The notes under the pieces were generated by a model that saw nothing but the letters and a program-made list of their open reading frames with translations, had not been told where the DNA came from and ran no database searches. This document shows positions 1 through 11,073 of a DNA stretch of 64,000 nt, one piece after another. The position numbers and the translations under genes are program-made. Position 1 is the stretch's first letter, and the number at the start of each line of letters is the position of its first letter. This DNA comes from Hexactinellida sp. DTS-2022 (taxonomy: Eukaryota > Porifera > Hexactinellida), in assembly GCA_028753945.1 (NCBI GenBank), contig JAPNXP010000015.1, positions 1,922,001 through 1,986,000 of the forward strand, read 5' to 3'.

Positions 1-458
1 CACGCATTTGGTTCTTTGTAGAAGTCTTAAATAACACAATCCAGGATACTGATCTAGATATTGAGCGTCTAAGCAGAGGCATTGATATCACTCGCACACG
101 AAAATTGAAAGATATCCAGAAAGATTCATTCCTTAGTAACTGCAGAGAAAAGTTTGTGTCAGGTGAATATGATCTAGTCCAATATGTGAAATCAATTGCC
201 AACTCGATTCAACCAGAAACCAATTCGATTGATATGATACATGGAGATCTTCAAAGCAATTCTTCAATCGATGACGATGATGAGCGTGAAACTCCTCAAC
301 AAATTGCTGCTTGCTGTGTGTGCCTATTACGTAGAGAAACAACCGTAGTATTTCTTCCCTGCAGGCATGCTAAATGTTGCGAGAATTGCAGCGTACACCT
401 AGAACAATGCCCAATGTGCAGGTCTACTATCGAAGAACGATTCCAAATATATACTTGA
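1..458 (+). CDS. IAP-type C3HC4 RING finger protein, C-terminal part (5' end outside window)
   Basis: The frame beginning at base 3 is open from the window edge to the stop at 456-458, about 151 codons. An internal TTG at 105 is not a credible start, so this is the last exon of a gene that begins upstream. The C-terminal ~50 residues form a RING of the inhibitor-of-apoptosis kind: a CxxC pair (CCVC), then LPCRHAKC, ENC and CPMC, ending in FQIYT. Such RINGs recruit ubiquitin-conjugating enzymes and act as E3 ligases, often with the RING at the extreme C-terminus as here. Residues before the RING are acidic and serine-rich (around DDDDERE) and carry no BIR domain in the visible part. BIR domains, if present, would lie upstream. 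Other C-terminal RING families (for example Mex3 or neuralized-like) remain possible. The RING itself is certain; the family name is inference. Confidence 0.8.
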   Translation, partial: RIWFFVEVLNNTIQDTDLDIERLSRGIDITRTRKLKDIQKDSFLSNCREKFVSGEYDLVQYVKSIANSIQPETNSIDMIHGDLQSNSSIDDDDERETPQQIAACCVCLLRRETTVVFLPCRHAKCCENCSVHLEQCPMCRSTIEERFQIYT

Positions 459-579
459 ATAATTTTATAATACTCTATTGTTTTTCTCATTTAGTTACTT
501 TTATTTATTCATTTATTCATAAACAACTCTGATTGTTTACTCGGTATTAAAGTTCTTTGATTAAATACTAACCATACTA
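459..579. other. AT-rich 3' flank of the RING gene
   Basis: Short TTTATT-rich sequence follows the stop codon. No canonical AATAAA is seen; AATAAT at 458-463 and TTTATTTATT runs near 500 are the only candidates for 3'-end signals. Confidence 0.3.
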
Positions 580-874
580 CAGGGGCGTAGCCAGGATTTG
601 GGTTGAAGGGGAGGCTTCTGGAGTCATAGCCCCCAGCGAAATGTTTAAAATTACTAACAAACGACATATTTTGTATATGAGAAATCCTTTGCAGTACATA
701 GCCTTTATCCACTAACAATGAAACACTTTAAATATAACTTAAAACATTTGCCGCTTCACTCGTGACTAGTACAATGCTTTTGAAGCGGAAGTAGTCCTCC
801 GTTCCTAATAAAATACTTGTCTGACAGGATTGGGGGATGGTAGGTCACCTAGGACCACCCCCCCTACGCCACTG
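580..874. mobile_element. Non-autonomous hAT-like element (probable)
   Basis: The left end reads CAGGGGCGTAGCCAGG and the right end, reverse-complemented, reads CAGTGGCGTAGGGGG, so the termini match over CAG(G/T)GGCGTAG. This terminus is common in animal hAT elements. The 8 bases outside the two ends (572-579 and 875-882) do not match, so the target duplication has decayed or the pairing of ends is wrong. Confidence 0.45.
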
Positions 875-882
875 TCACAGTA

Positions 883-1152
883 AAGTCGATAATTTGCTAA
901 CCATAGGAAAGTCAATAAATTGCAAACCTTGGAAAGTCGATGAATTGCAAACCTTTGGAAAGTCGATGAATTGCAAACCTTGGAAAGTCGATGAATTGCA
1001 CACCTTAGAAAAAGTCGATGAATTGCAAACCTTGGAAAGTCGATGAATTGCAAAACTTTGGAAAGTCGATTAATTGCAAACCTTTGGAAAGTCGATGAAT
1101 TGCAAACCTTGGAAAGTCGATGAATTGCAAACACTATGAGTCGATCAATTGA
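883..1152. repeat. 25-26 bp minisatellite, about 10 units
   Basis: Tandem units read GTCGATGAATTGCAAACCTT followed by (T)GGAAA. They vary between 25 and 27 bp through a T/TT slippage and single substitutions, and the outermost units are the most diverged. The array abuts the hAT-like element ending at 874. It lies about 120 bp upstream of the next gene's ATG, so it may fall in that gene's promoter or 5' UTR. Both strands stay open across it in one frame, which produces spurious ORFs. Confidence 0.9.
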
Positions 1153-1271
1153 CGCTTCTCCTATTGTACTACTGTAATTCTGTAATTCATTGTTCATCGT
1201 ACATCTGTCATTCACTGCATGCACTAACATAACGCTAGCTCCGCACAAGATGTATTCCACACAAATTCAGA

Positions 1272-2736
1272 ATGCTGTCTCGCATAACCAGCTCTTCTTC
1301 ATCTGACCCTGTTGACGATTTGGTGCAGGCTAGACATAAAATAGCAGAGGGCATCCTAGCTGTCAACGTGCTCTCCTGTTCCCTAACAGCTTATCTACAG
1401 CTGCCCAGAGACCCAGTGCTGGAGCTGAGTATTGGGGAGAAGAAGAAGTCAGCTGACTTGTGCTTCAAGGAGGGAGACGAAACTGGAACTGACTACTCTA
1501 AGAAGATATTCCATTTCCAAGTAAGACCAGTTTTAATTTACATACTAATATTATGTCACTGTGCCCTGTCTATGCGTATAACGTCTTTGCGATAGGTAGA
1601 GGTACCACACTGCGCTCTTGACAGATCCAACCTGCTCTGCATCCGTCTGCTCGAGAGGGGACAGGAGACGGACTCCCTGGGGCTGCAGTACTTGCACCTG
1701 CATGACGTAATAAGAGACACCCCTCTGCAGGGCAAGCTGGACATACGATCAGCTGCTGGAGAAATTGTGGCTCAGACTAACGTAGCAGCTGCCTTCACTT
1801 ACGGACTGTTCGGGTACTCGGAGAGTTACCATCTGGAAGATTTCCCCTCAGTGGCTGGGTACGGATCTTAGATACCTGTCCGGCACTTTTAGATGCTTGC
1901 AGTGTGATCCGATTTAGGTGGAGGGTTGGCATTAAATTTAAACTAACACATTTAGGGTACCGTACTATTTTACCTCTATTATAAAGTGCCGGTCCAGAAT
2001 ATCCTAGATAAAGGCCTGATCGAAGCAGTTGGTGTAAACCGTATTGCTTCTAATAACCACAGGGAGCTTCAGTGGCGTATCGTTACAAACGCCGCCTGGG
2101 ACGAAACGGAATAATGCCACCCTCCCCCCGCCAATGAGCGAGAGTATATTTATTATTTAGCTACTTCGTTGAACATTTGTTTAAATAACTTTTCTTGAAT
2201 TCATAGCCTCAAAGTCATTGATTATTTTATCAGAATTCGTAACATTGGTAATGTCTCTCTCTATGGATAAGATATCCAAACTTGTTGCCGAATTTACTCA
2301 CTCATTGCACTTATCAGCTATGACAGAATTGCTAATTTTTAAAATAGTAATTTTGTCATAACTGATAAATCCACAGTGCAATATTCTCCCATTACAATCA
2401 ATTTTCGCACAATTTTAAATTTTCGCACTATGTCAGGAGAATACTTTTATTATATTATTTTATTATTCAGCGTATTGTAGGTTTACCCTCTTCCCACGAA
2501 TCCAGTCAGAGGACGCACGTTACAATCATTCCGGACGGGTCCTCAACCCCAAACAGACTTCTCCCATCTCTCTCATCCCTTCCTCCTCCCCGGAGAGCGG
2601 CAGCACCCGCGGCGAGTACCCACTGCTCACTGCGGCTATTGGCAGCTCAGTGCAGCAGTACAGAAGAACACTGGACACTGCTGACAGCAGGAGCGAGAGA
2701 ATAGCTTTGCTGAAGAAGTGGGTCCGGGAGAAGTAA
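1272..2736 (+). CDS. C2-like domain protein, three exons (possible CatSper-tau/C2CD6 relative)
   Basis: I join exons 1272-1520, 1596-1858 and 2481-2736. The donors are GTAAGA and GTACGG, the acceptors are TAG, and the phases fit (0, then 2), giving 255 residues. Residues ~25-170 look like a C2-type beta-sandwich: ILAVNVLSCSLTAYLQL, DPVLELSIGEKKK, SKKIFHFQVEVP, NLLCIRLLE, then LDIRSAAGEIVAQ and YGLFGYS. The last exon gives FTLFPRIQSEDARYN and a charged tail ending LKKWVREK. C2 folds usually bind membranes or proteins. The overall pattern reminds me of the CatSper targeting subunit tau (C2CD6), but I cannot confirm this from memory, so no symbol is given. If read without the second splice, the frame would stop at TAG 1869, which would cut the domain. 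The large second intron carries an inverted repeat. Confidence 0.7.
2304..2382. repeat. Imperfect inverted repeat inside intron
   Basis: ATTGCACTTATCAGCTATGA on the left pairs with TCATAACTGATAA and GTGCAAT on the right around an AT-rich loop. It is probably the core of a small palindromic transposon relic in the second intron of the C2-like gene. Confidence 0.5.
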
Positions 2737-3281
2737 TAGATAGATTATAGATTATATTATTTGGTGATTCCTTAAGGCCTATACGCTTTATAATCAATAT
2801 TAGGTGTATATATACCACATCTAAGTTGTTTAATACGTCTTTTATTGGTTACGTATTACGTATAATACGTATAATGTATTACGTAATATACGTATACCTT
2901 GTATTACCGAGCTCATGGAATTTGCTTTGAACAACTTTTGGTTTAATCGTTAATATTTTGTTGTTAATCTACTCGTAGTATAGTTTGTATAGTACAAATA
3001 TGATTATTTGCTAGATGTTGTCTTTACAACAAGGATTATAATATTCTACTTAATTTACTTCGAAAACATCCCAGGTTGATCATAGATTTAACGTATAATA
3101 CGTACTGGTGGACAGGGCCGGATTAAGGTTGCGCGGGGCCCCCGGCATATTTTCAGCACGGGGCCCTTGAATACTCCGATGATATTGTTAGTAACTTACA
3201 TTTACTTAAAATATATTCTAAGACCCAAAGATTTTTTGTCCTTTGATCCCCCTAAACCATTAAAAGCTACAATAATATTTT
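2737..3281. other. Intergenic: TACGTA-rich stretch and a hAT terminal fragment
   Basis: No gene is visible. Around 2845-2900 the sequence is built from overlapping TACGTATAATACGTA-like steps. At 3113 begins CAGGGCCGGATTAAGG with GGGGCCC runs. This is a recognisable hAT-type terminus, resembling the one ending at 54831, with no partner end nearby. Confidence 0.55.
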
Positions 3282-3394
3282 TACTGTGCCGACTATACTA
3301 TAGTATAGTGGCCCAGTATTAGAATCACTGCCTTTATTACTGTGCCGACTATACTATAGTATAGTGGCCCAGTATTGGTCTTAGTGCTTTGGTT
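3282..3394 (+). repeat. PU palindromic repeat, two units
   Basis: Two head-to-tail units each contain CTGTGCCG, the 18-bp palindrome ACTATACTATAGTATAGT and GGCCCAG. The first has the TATTAGAATCACTGCC tail and the second the TATTGGTCTTAGTGC tail. Confidence 0.9.
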
Positions 3395-4478
3395 AGTTAT
3401 TATTATTTATCCGTAGCCACTCCACAGAACAGAGTTTTACTAACTAAGAGCCCAAATTTTCAGGATATGTGTCTCATGGGTTACAGATGTGCACCTGGGG
3501 TCACGATTTTTGATAACACTTTTTTGGACACATTTTTACACCTGTTTAATGTTAGAAAAAGCACAATAAATAGTGCGAGAATATTAAATTTATATGCATT
3601 CGATAGAGAATCTAATTCTACACCTTTTCACAGTGCACGAATTTTTAAATTGGGTTCCATTTGTGCCACAATTGAGTTGCAAGTTTCCTTTGTTTACTAA
3701 CACTTCAGTTCAATTGAAAGTGTTAAATCTAATACTATTGTTTCAACTTGTAATAATTATATTGATTCCACTTGCGAGATCGAGTAGGCTTCTATTTTCT
3801 AATTGAAAACTAAGATTATATATTTCATAACAACGACAGATTATGTGATTATATTTATTTCTGCTTAGAATATTCTTGCACAATGGATACATGACATATT
3901 TAATTCTAATTATTTCGCTTTGTGTTTAACTTATAGAGACGGTTCCAATTAGATTATTGGGGTTATCAAGTGAGCTGAATTCAAATATGATAGTGAAATT
4001 TAATTTAAATTAATAATAATTGCAAATAATTGAACTTCATTTATTTTGCTGTACATAATAATGGTGTAAAATTACTAATAAATTAATAATTATTTATACT
4101 AATTAATTAAATATCAAAAATCTCAGAGATTATACTAGATAGAAACAAACTTCCAATTTATCAATTGATCCTTATGCCAAGTAACACCTCTACAAATGGG
4201 TCTTGACACCTTAAAGTGATGATGAAATCGTCAAAAAAATGTATTTTTACAATTTTTTGAATAAAATAATTCGCATTGGTTAGTTGGAGTTGGGTGTAAA
4301 CCCAACACCCACTTAAAAAATGCTGAGTCATTACAGATTATATTCTACTGAAACTTGAATATCTCTCAAATGAAGTGAGCAAAATGGAAACTTCCACCAC
4401 TCTAAGGGTCGTTGCCTTCTGAAACACCTTTCTGAAATAAAATAACACCTTCAAAGTGATGATGACTTGGCGGAAAAA

Positions 4479-4599
4479 AATCCAAAATTGCAGCCTGTGC
4501 CGACAGCATGTTCCTTTGGAGGCACTATCAATAAAACACCACCAAAATATAGTGCCACCAAAGGAACATGCTATCGGCACAGGCTGCAATTTTGGATTT
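4479..4599 (+). repeat. HP hairpin module
   Basis: The arms start AATCCAAAATTGCAGCCTG and pair through GTGCCGA and CATGTTCCTTTGG to the mirror arm. The loop is ATCAATAAAACACCACCAAA. It is followed 20 bp later by one PU unit. Confidence 0.9.
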
Positions 4600-4619
4600 A
4601 TTATTATTTTTATTATTTT

Positions 4620-4674
4620 TACTGTGCCGACTATACTATAGTATAGTGGCCCAGTATTGGAATCACTGCCTTTA
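4620..4674 (+). repeat. PU palindromic repeat, single unit
   Basis: A single intact palindrome with the TATTGGAATCACTGCC tail, lying between HP and the CCGTAGACGGTGCCCTGG segment. This is the same slot that holds the long arrays elsewhere. Confidence 0.9.
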
Positions 4675-5415
4675 TTTTTATTATTATTTTTATTTTTTCT
4701 CCGTAGACGGTGCCCTGGCCTGAGCTTTATAGTTGATGGGCTGAAACTTGGCATGTAGGTGCGTATGGACCGTCTAATTTGCACCTGGGGTTTCGATTTT
4801 TTATTAACAAATTTTTGACACATCTTTAACACCTTTCAAAATTTGTCTGGTCCATAGCTAGAAAAATGTTTTACTAAACCCCCGAATTTTATTTCACATT
4901 TGGATTCACCATAAAATTCTGCGTCTGATGGGAGAAGAAAATTTGTTAAAATTGGTTTAATTTCTGCCATAAATGGGGGTTGAAATTCCTTTGTTTACTC
5001 AACACTTCTATTTCAATAAAACTGTGAAATCTAATTCCATTGTTTCAACTTGTAATAATTATATTGATTTCACTTGTTAAAGCTTTCACTAGTGTTTCAA
5101 CTTGCGAAAATTAAATTGATTCAACTTATAAATTCCAGCTGGCTTCTATTTAATTCTAGTATTACTATACAATGGATTAAATAAAATATAATAATATAAG
5201 GAATTTGTTGACTAAACTCAAATCACCGTGGATAACATTGCTAAAATAACTAACTAATAATATAATTTATTATCAATACATAATGAATGAATGGCATTAA
5301 ACTCTAGATGGTTTATGATAGAAACAAACTTCAAATTTATCTACTGTTCCTTGTGACTCGGACCAAATAACAAATGCTTCTTCACACCTTGGGCGTTGAT
5401 GACTTGGCGAAAAAA

Positions 5416-5533
5416 AATCCAAAATTGCAGCCTGCGCCGACAGCATGTTCCTTTGGAGGCACTATCAATAAACCATCAACAAAATATAGTGCCACGAAAG
5501 GAACATGCGTCGGCACAGCTGCAATTTTGGATT
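5416..5533 (+). repeat. HP hairpin module
   Basis: The left arm reads CCTGCGCCGAC while the right arm reads GTCGGCACAGCTG, so the outer stem has mismatches absent from the copy at 4479. Confidence 0.88.
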
Positions 5534-6841
5534 TTTTTATTTTTTCTCCGTAGACGGTGCCCTGGCCAGAGCTTTATAGTTGATGGGCTGAAACTTGGCA
5601 TGTAGGTGCGATGGGACCGTCTAATTTGCACCTGGGGTTACGATTTTTGATTAACAAATTTTTGACACATCTTTAACACCTTTCAAAATTTGTCTGGTCC
5701 ATAACACAAAATATGTTTTACTAAACCCCCAAATTTTATTTCACATTTGGATTCACCATAAAATTCTGCGTCTGATGGGAGAAGAAAACTTTCAATAAAG
5801 AGTTTTATTTCTGCCATAAATGGGAGTTGAAATTTCTTTGTTTACTCACACTTCAGTTTCAGTATAACTGTTAAATCTAATTCCATTGTTTCAACTTGTA
5901 ATAATTATATTGATTTAACTTGTTAAATCTTACTCTATTGATTCAACTTGCGATAATTAAATTGATTTAACTTATAAATTGCAGCTGGCTTCTATTTAAT
6001 TTACCATACAATGGATTAAATAAAATATAATGATATAATGATATAAGGAATTTGTTGACTAAACTCAAATCACCGTGGATAACATTGCTAAAATAAATAA
6101 CTAATAATTTAATTTATTATCAATAAGTAATGAATGAATGGCATTAAACTAAAGATGGTTTATGATAGAACCGTTAAGATTTTACATACCACAACAACGA
6201 CAGATTAAGTGATTATATTTATTTCGGCGAGACTATTCTTGCACAATTAATGTATTGACATATTTAATTCTAATTTATTCGCTCTGTGTTTACCGTATAG
6301 AGATGGTTCCAAATAGATTATTGGGGTTATCGAGTGCGTGGAATTCAAATATTATAGTGAAATTCAATTTAAATTAATAATAATTGCAAATAATTGAACT
6401 TAATTTATTTTGCTGTATATAATAATGGTGTTAAATAATTAATAAATTAATTAAATATTTATACTAATTAGCTAAATTTCATTAATCTCAGAGATGATAC
6501 AAGATAGAAACAAACTTTCAATTTATCAATTGGTCCTTATGCCAGGTACTACCTATATTAGTGGGTCTTGACACCTTGAGGTGATTATGACATCGTCAAA
6601 AAAATGTATTTTCACAATTTATGAATTAAATAATTCGCATGGGTTGGTAGGAGTTGGGTGAATACCCAAACGGCACCTAAAAAATGCTGACTCAGCACAT
6701 ATTATATTCTACTGAAACTTGAATATCTCTCAAATGAAGTGAGCTAAAACGAAACTTCCAACTCACTAAGGGTCGTTGCCTTTTGAATCACTTTTCTGAA
6801 ATAGTTTAACACCTTCATAGTGATGATGACATGGCGAAAAA

Positions 6842-6961
6842 AAATCCAAAATTGCAGCCTGTGCCGACAGCATGTTCCATTGGAGGCACTATCAATAAAC
6901 CACCACCAAAATATAGTGCCACCAAAGGAACATGCGTCGGCACAGCTGCAATTTTGGATTT
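6842..6961 (+). repeat. HP hairpin module
   Basis: The left arm carries CATGTTCCATTGGAGG (one substitution). The block of R1 sequence ends right after it, where a hAT coding fragment on the minus strand begins. Confidence 0.88.
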
Positions 6962-7171
6962 TTTTATTGCTTGTAAAGTATATGCCTACGCGATTTCAGA
7001 ATTGAAAAATCGTTAATTATTGACGCCAAGTCAATGTTTCGTAGAAGCTCATGTTCCACGCTGAGGAGAGTAAGGCTATTTAGTCGCCTTTGTGTCATTG
7101 ACGATCTCAAGTGGTTCTTTATGAGTTGAAGTTTTGAGAATGATCTTTCGCCAGTACAGTTCGAAACCACA

Positions 7172-9324
7172 CAGTGGCTTAACACATGGAAATAGGAAAA
7201 TATTTGTGGTTATCAAAATGCCTCTAAATGGTATTAAATTAAAGTTAGATAGTATACTAACATTCATATGAAATTTCAATTGATTTGAAGACAAACTACG
7301 CCGATAAACATATTTTTGAATTATATCAAATGTATAGTTCCATTTGCGGTTTTCAGGATTCTAAAAATACATCATATTTCATTTCACTCTGAACTACATT
7401 GTATAAGGAATCGTGGTTATTTTGTATACAAATATATACAAAATGAGTATGCTAAATATATATTTCTATACTGATTTAATGTTACACTGTAGCATTTTAA
7501 TTTTAACAGGGGGTAAAAGCTCTTATGTCCAAAATTCTTCAAAACTTTCAAAATCAAAATCTCAGGTAAGCGCAAAAAAAAAGTACATCAAAGATCAACT
7601 AGAAATTTTGACAAGTTTTAGATTAATGTTGTAAGAATTAATTATGGGAATCTTAGCTTCCGAAACAGTGCGCAACTTTGAATATTTTAGCGAATTCCAT
7701 TGTCTCTTTGTGTTGCTATGAAAATGCAAAAAATAATTATTCGCTACTATTCAGTAGTATATCTTATTGGTTACCAAAATGTATGGAAATTATTGTATTT
7801 TAAGAACAATTGAGCCCATAAGGACAATTCATCAATCAGAGCAGCGAACTATGAACTCATATTGGGTTTTTGATATTGAAGGCTGTTAGTTTTGCACAAT
7901 TCGGAGGTTATTTAGTGTGATGCACAATTGACCGCTATGCTAGAAAAAGTCATCTAGGGTATTATGAGTTCTAATCATAGACTCCTTAAGTAAAGGACTG
8001 GAACGTCGCGATCTCGGGGGTTTTAACTTGAGTCTGAGAGTCTCCAATTATAAAAATTGATAAAGCATTAAGTTTCCGGCCTCCAAATGTGATTTTTGGC
8101 ATATAGGGGTAACTTTTGGCACCCGTCAACAATTTGAGGTTTTCACTCAAAATTTCTCACACCTCGACAAGTTATGACGTCATTGTCACATTTCGAGAAC
8201 CCTGAAAAGTCACTTAATCGCACATAATTCGCGCACTCTAAGAGATAAAAATCTGAAAATTTAATAGAACATGCACATTAATGATGCGGGCACTTTGGTT
8301 TGGTAATTTCACATTTTTAAATTTGACTATTTAGGCCTATTTAGGGCAAACCATACACCACCCGCTAACGGTTGGTATGTGGTTGGGTTCTTCCGCAAAG
8401 CACGCTAGTATCTATATAGATTGATTCTACAGTATATCTATATATACTAGTGCGCTTCGCTTGCTAAGTTGCTAGGTCGCTTTGCGGCAGAACCCAACCA
8501 CATACCAACCGCTTTGCGGTTGGTATATGGTTTATACACTTATAACATTGATTATAAAGCGTAAATAGGCCTAAATAGTCAAATTTAAAAATGTGAAATT
8601 TTAGTGATTACGTCATCATGTGATAATGAGTAAGCATATTGGCAATCTGGTGTTACCAAAGTGTCCGCATCATTAATGTGCATGTTCTATTAAATTTTCA
8701 GATTTTTATCTCTTAGAGTGCGCGAATTATGTGCGATTAAGTGACTTTTCAGGGTTCTCGAAATGTGACAATGACGTCATAACTTGTCGAGGTGTGAGAA
8801 ATTTTGAGTGAAAACCTCAAATTGTTGACGGGTGCCAAAAGTTACCCCTATATGCCAAAAATCACATTTGGAGGCCGGAAACTTAATGCTTTATCAATTT
8901 TTATAATTGGAGCCTCTCAGACTCAAGTTAAAACCCCCGAGATCGCGACGTTCCAGTCCTTTCTTAAGGAGTCTATGGTTCTAATACACGTTATAATTAC
9001 ATTTTTTAACCATCTTCTCCCTTTACATGAGTGTACAAATCCTTATATCCCTTGGGAACTGGACTTTTACGAAATATTCCCCATGTTTAAGATATTTGAA
9101 CAATAATTATGGGTGAGTATTAAAAGATTGTTGACAAACCAAAAAAATTGTGTTTCATTGATTACAACAAATCGCCAAGAACTATACTTAAAAGAGTGGA
9201 TAGATCATTTTTGATGATGCCATTCAATTCGCAGCTATCAATAACCTATATGTCAATAATACTTCACTTTTGAGTACCTGCAACCTAAATGCCTATTTCC
9301 TATCAACTACAGTTTAAGCCACTG
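7172..9324. mobile_element. Non-autonomous hAT-type element inserted in the hAT pseudogene
   Basis: The termini are CAGTGGCTTAA at the left and TTAAGCCACTG at the right, and the insertion splits a transposase reading frame between YLCLMV and the NCTGERSF region, which fixes the boundaries. The flanking duplication is degraded. The right-hand 300 bp (CCTATATGTCAATAATACTT) recurs near 21140 and 42060, so this is a multi-copy family. It contains the palindromic element at 7976-8977. Confidence 0.75.
7976..8977. mobile_element. P-superfamily-like non-autonomous element with ~400-bp terminal inverted repeats
   Basis: The ends CATAGACTCCTTAAG and CTTAAGGAGTCTATG are flanked by a perfect 8-bp duplication GTTCTAAT (7968-7975 and 8978-8985). 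The inverted arms run about 7976-8400 and 8510-8977 with high identity. The middle holds a second inverted pair around GGTTGGTATGTGGTTGGGTT. CA...TG ends with an 8-bp duplication match the P superfamily and resemble the intact element at 27647 (CATAGCATTC), but hAT cannot be excluded. Confidence 0.75.
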
Positions 9325-10356
9325 TGGACCATGAGGCACAAGTAAATGCGGAATACAATTGCTGTGTTAGGAAAAACAGTTTCCAGATTGTTTTCAACAA
9401 GAAGCCTGTACATTCTCAATTCCGGTGACTCCACGTTTGAACAGACATCGTCGTATTCTTCAGTGACCACATCAACGTCATCAGGAGACAACTCATTAAC
9501 TGTGATGGAAGAAGTTGCAGTGATTGCTGTAGATGCAGTCGTATCTAATGATTTCTTTCCAAAATCTGTGTTGAGAAAACTAGAAAACTGTAATAATTCG
9601 TCAGGCAGACTAGCTTCAAGATCTGTGGGGTATGCCATTTGAAGGTTCTCCGCACACTCGACCACTTGAACGTCTGTCAAGTCCTTGAGCTTTCGCAAGA
9701 ACCCAAATTTCGCAGCAATATTTGCGTACGCGGCCAATCTTTTCTGCAATTCGCTATTGATACTATCTATAATCACCAGGAACGTGCCCGTACGAAACTT
9801 TTCGGATGGTGTCTGTGGTAATTCATTAGCTAATCCCAGCTCATCATAACGGCGATTTCGTTGACGCACGCGTCTAACTTCCTCTGTATAATGGTCACAT
9901 TCACTGAGGTTCTTCCCTTGAGCCTCAAAATCTTCAAATCTCGTCCGCAGCTTATGTTATTATAATTATTATTTATACTAATTTGCTAAATTCCATTAAT
10001 CTGAGTGATGATACAAGATAGAAAGAAACTTCAAATTGATCAATTGATCCTTATGCCACATAACACCTCAACAAATGGGTCTTGACACCTAGAGGTGTTG
10101 ATGACATCGTCAATAAAATGTGTTTTTACAAATTTGTGAAATATATAATTCGAATAGGTTGGTTGATGTTGGGTGATCACCCAACACGCACATAAAAAAT
10201 GCTGAGTCATCACCTGTTATATTATATTGAAACTTGAAAATCTTTGAATTAAAGTGCGCTAATACGAAACTTCCAACTCACTAAGGGTCGTAACATTCCG
10301 AAACACCTTTCTGAATTAATTTAACACCTTCATAGTGATGATGACATTTCGAAAAA

Positions 10357-10482
10357 AATCAAAAATTGCAGCTGTGCAGACAGCATTTTCCTTTGGAGGC
10401 ACTATCAATTAACCAACCAATTGCCATCAAAAGATAGTGCCTCCAAAGGAACATGCGTCGGCACAGCTGCAATTTTGGATTT
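10357..10482 (+). repeat. HP hairpin module, loop variant
   Basis: The loop is AACCAACCAATTGCCATCAAAA rather than the usual ACCACCA type, and the outer left arm has TCAAAAATTGCAGCTGTGCA. The same alternative loop type appears at 53064. Confidence 0.82.
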
Positions 10483-11073
10483 TTTATTTTTTATCCGTAG
10501 CCACTCCACTGAACAGAGTTTTATCAACTAAGAGCCCAAATTTTTAGAATGGGTGTCTAATGGGTTACAGATGTGCACCTGGGGTTACGATTTTTGATTA
10601 ACAAATTTTGGACACATCTTTGACACCTTTGAAAATTTGTCTGGTCCATAACTCAAAAGATGTTTTACTAAACCCCCAAATTTTATTTCACATTTGGATT
10701 CAACATAAAATTGTGCGTCTGTTGGGAGAAGAAAACTTTAAAAATGTGTTTAATTTTTGCCATAAATGGGGGCTGAAATTTCTTTGTTTACTCACACTTC
10801 AATTTCTGTAAAAGTGTTAAATCTAATTCCATTGTTTTAACTTGTAATAATTATATTGATTTAACTTAAAAATCCTACTCTATTGATTCAACTTGCGATA
10901 ATTAAATTGATTCAACATATAAATTCCAGCTGGCTTCTATTTAATTGTAGCATTACTATACAATGGATTAAATTAAATTAATTTATATAAGGAATTTGTT
11001 GACTTAACTCACTCACCGTGGATAACATTGCTAAAATATATAACTAATAATAAAATTTATTATCAATACATAA

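Larger units (their letters stand above)
3395..6964 (+). repeat. R1 repeat family block, + orientation
   Basis: This 3.6-kb stretch is made of R1 segments. Landmarks recur in order: GCACCTGGGGT(T/C)ACGATTTT, CTGCGTCTGATGGGAGAA, TCAACTTGTAATAATTATAT, CAGCTGGCTTCTATTTAAT, ACCGTGGATAACATTGCTAA, AATGAATGGCATTAAACT, then GGCGAAAAAAAATCC leading into the HP hairpin. HP copies start at 4479, 5416 and 6842, giving higher-order periods of 937 and 1426 bp. The longer period includes an extra segment with GGGGTTATCGAGTGCG and GGTCTTGACACCTTGAGGTG. ORFs here are short and follow the repeat, so no gene is supported. Confidence 0.85.
6964..9955 (-). pseudogene. hAT transposase fragment (ZMYM1/TTF-type), split by an inserted element
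   Basis: Read on the minus strand, 9955-9325 encodes a run including RNRRYDELG, FLVIIDSINSELQKRLAAY, KFGFLRKLKDL and YPTDLEASLPDELLQF. This is typical of the middle of the hAT proteins often annotated as zinc finger MYM-type 1-like. The frame runs to YLCLMV and is then broken by the element at 7172-9324. The C-terminal part resumes at 7171-6964 with NCTGERSFSKLQLIKNHLRS and SVEHELLRNIDLASIINDF, the hAT dimerisation region. The N-terminal zinc finger is missing: at 9955 the sequence switches abruptly to R1. This is a dead, 5'-truncated copy. Confidence 0.8.

Noticed and set aside
580-874. Complete hAT MITE with target duplication
   Set aside because: The ends look right but the flanking 8-mers do not match, so it is reported only as probable.
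805-1260. Minus-strand ORF of 151 codons with repeating RLSKVCNSSTFQRFAIH
   Set aside because: It is a direct translation of the 25-26 bp minisatellite; the repeat has no stop in that frame. No independent coding signal is seen.
3389-3806. Two + ORFs of 103 and 70 codons
   Set aside because: They lie wholly within R1 landmarks (GCACCTGGGGTCACGATTTT and neighbours) and have no recognisable domain.
5765-5790. Hammerhead-like core CTGATGGGAGAAGAAA in R1
   Set aside because: The catalytic core needs CTGATGA; the recurrent sequence is CTGATGGGAG, and no matching stems I/III were found around it.
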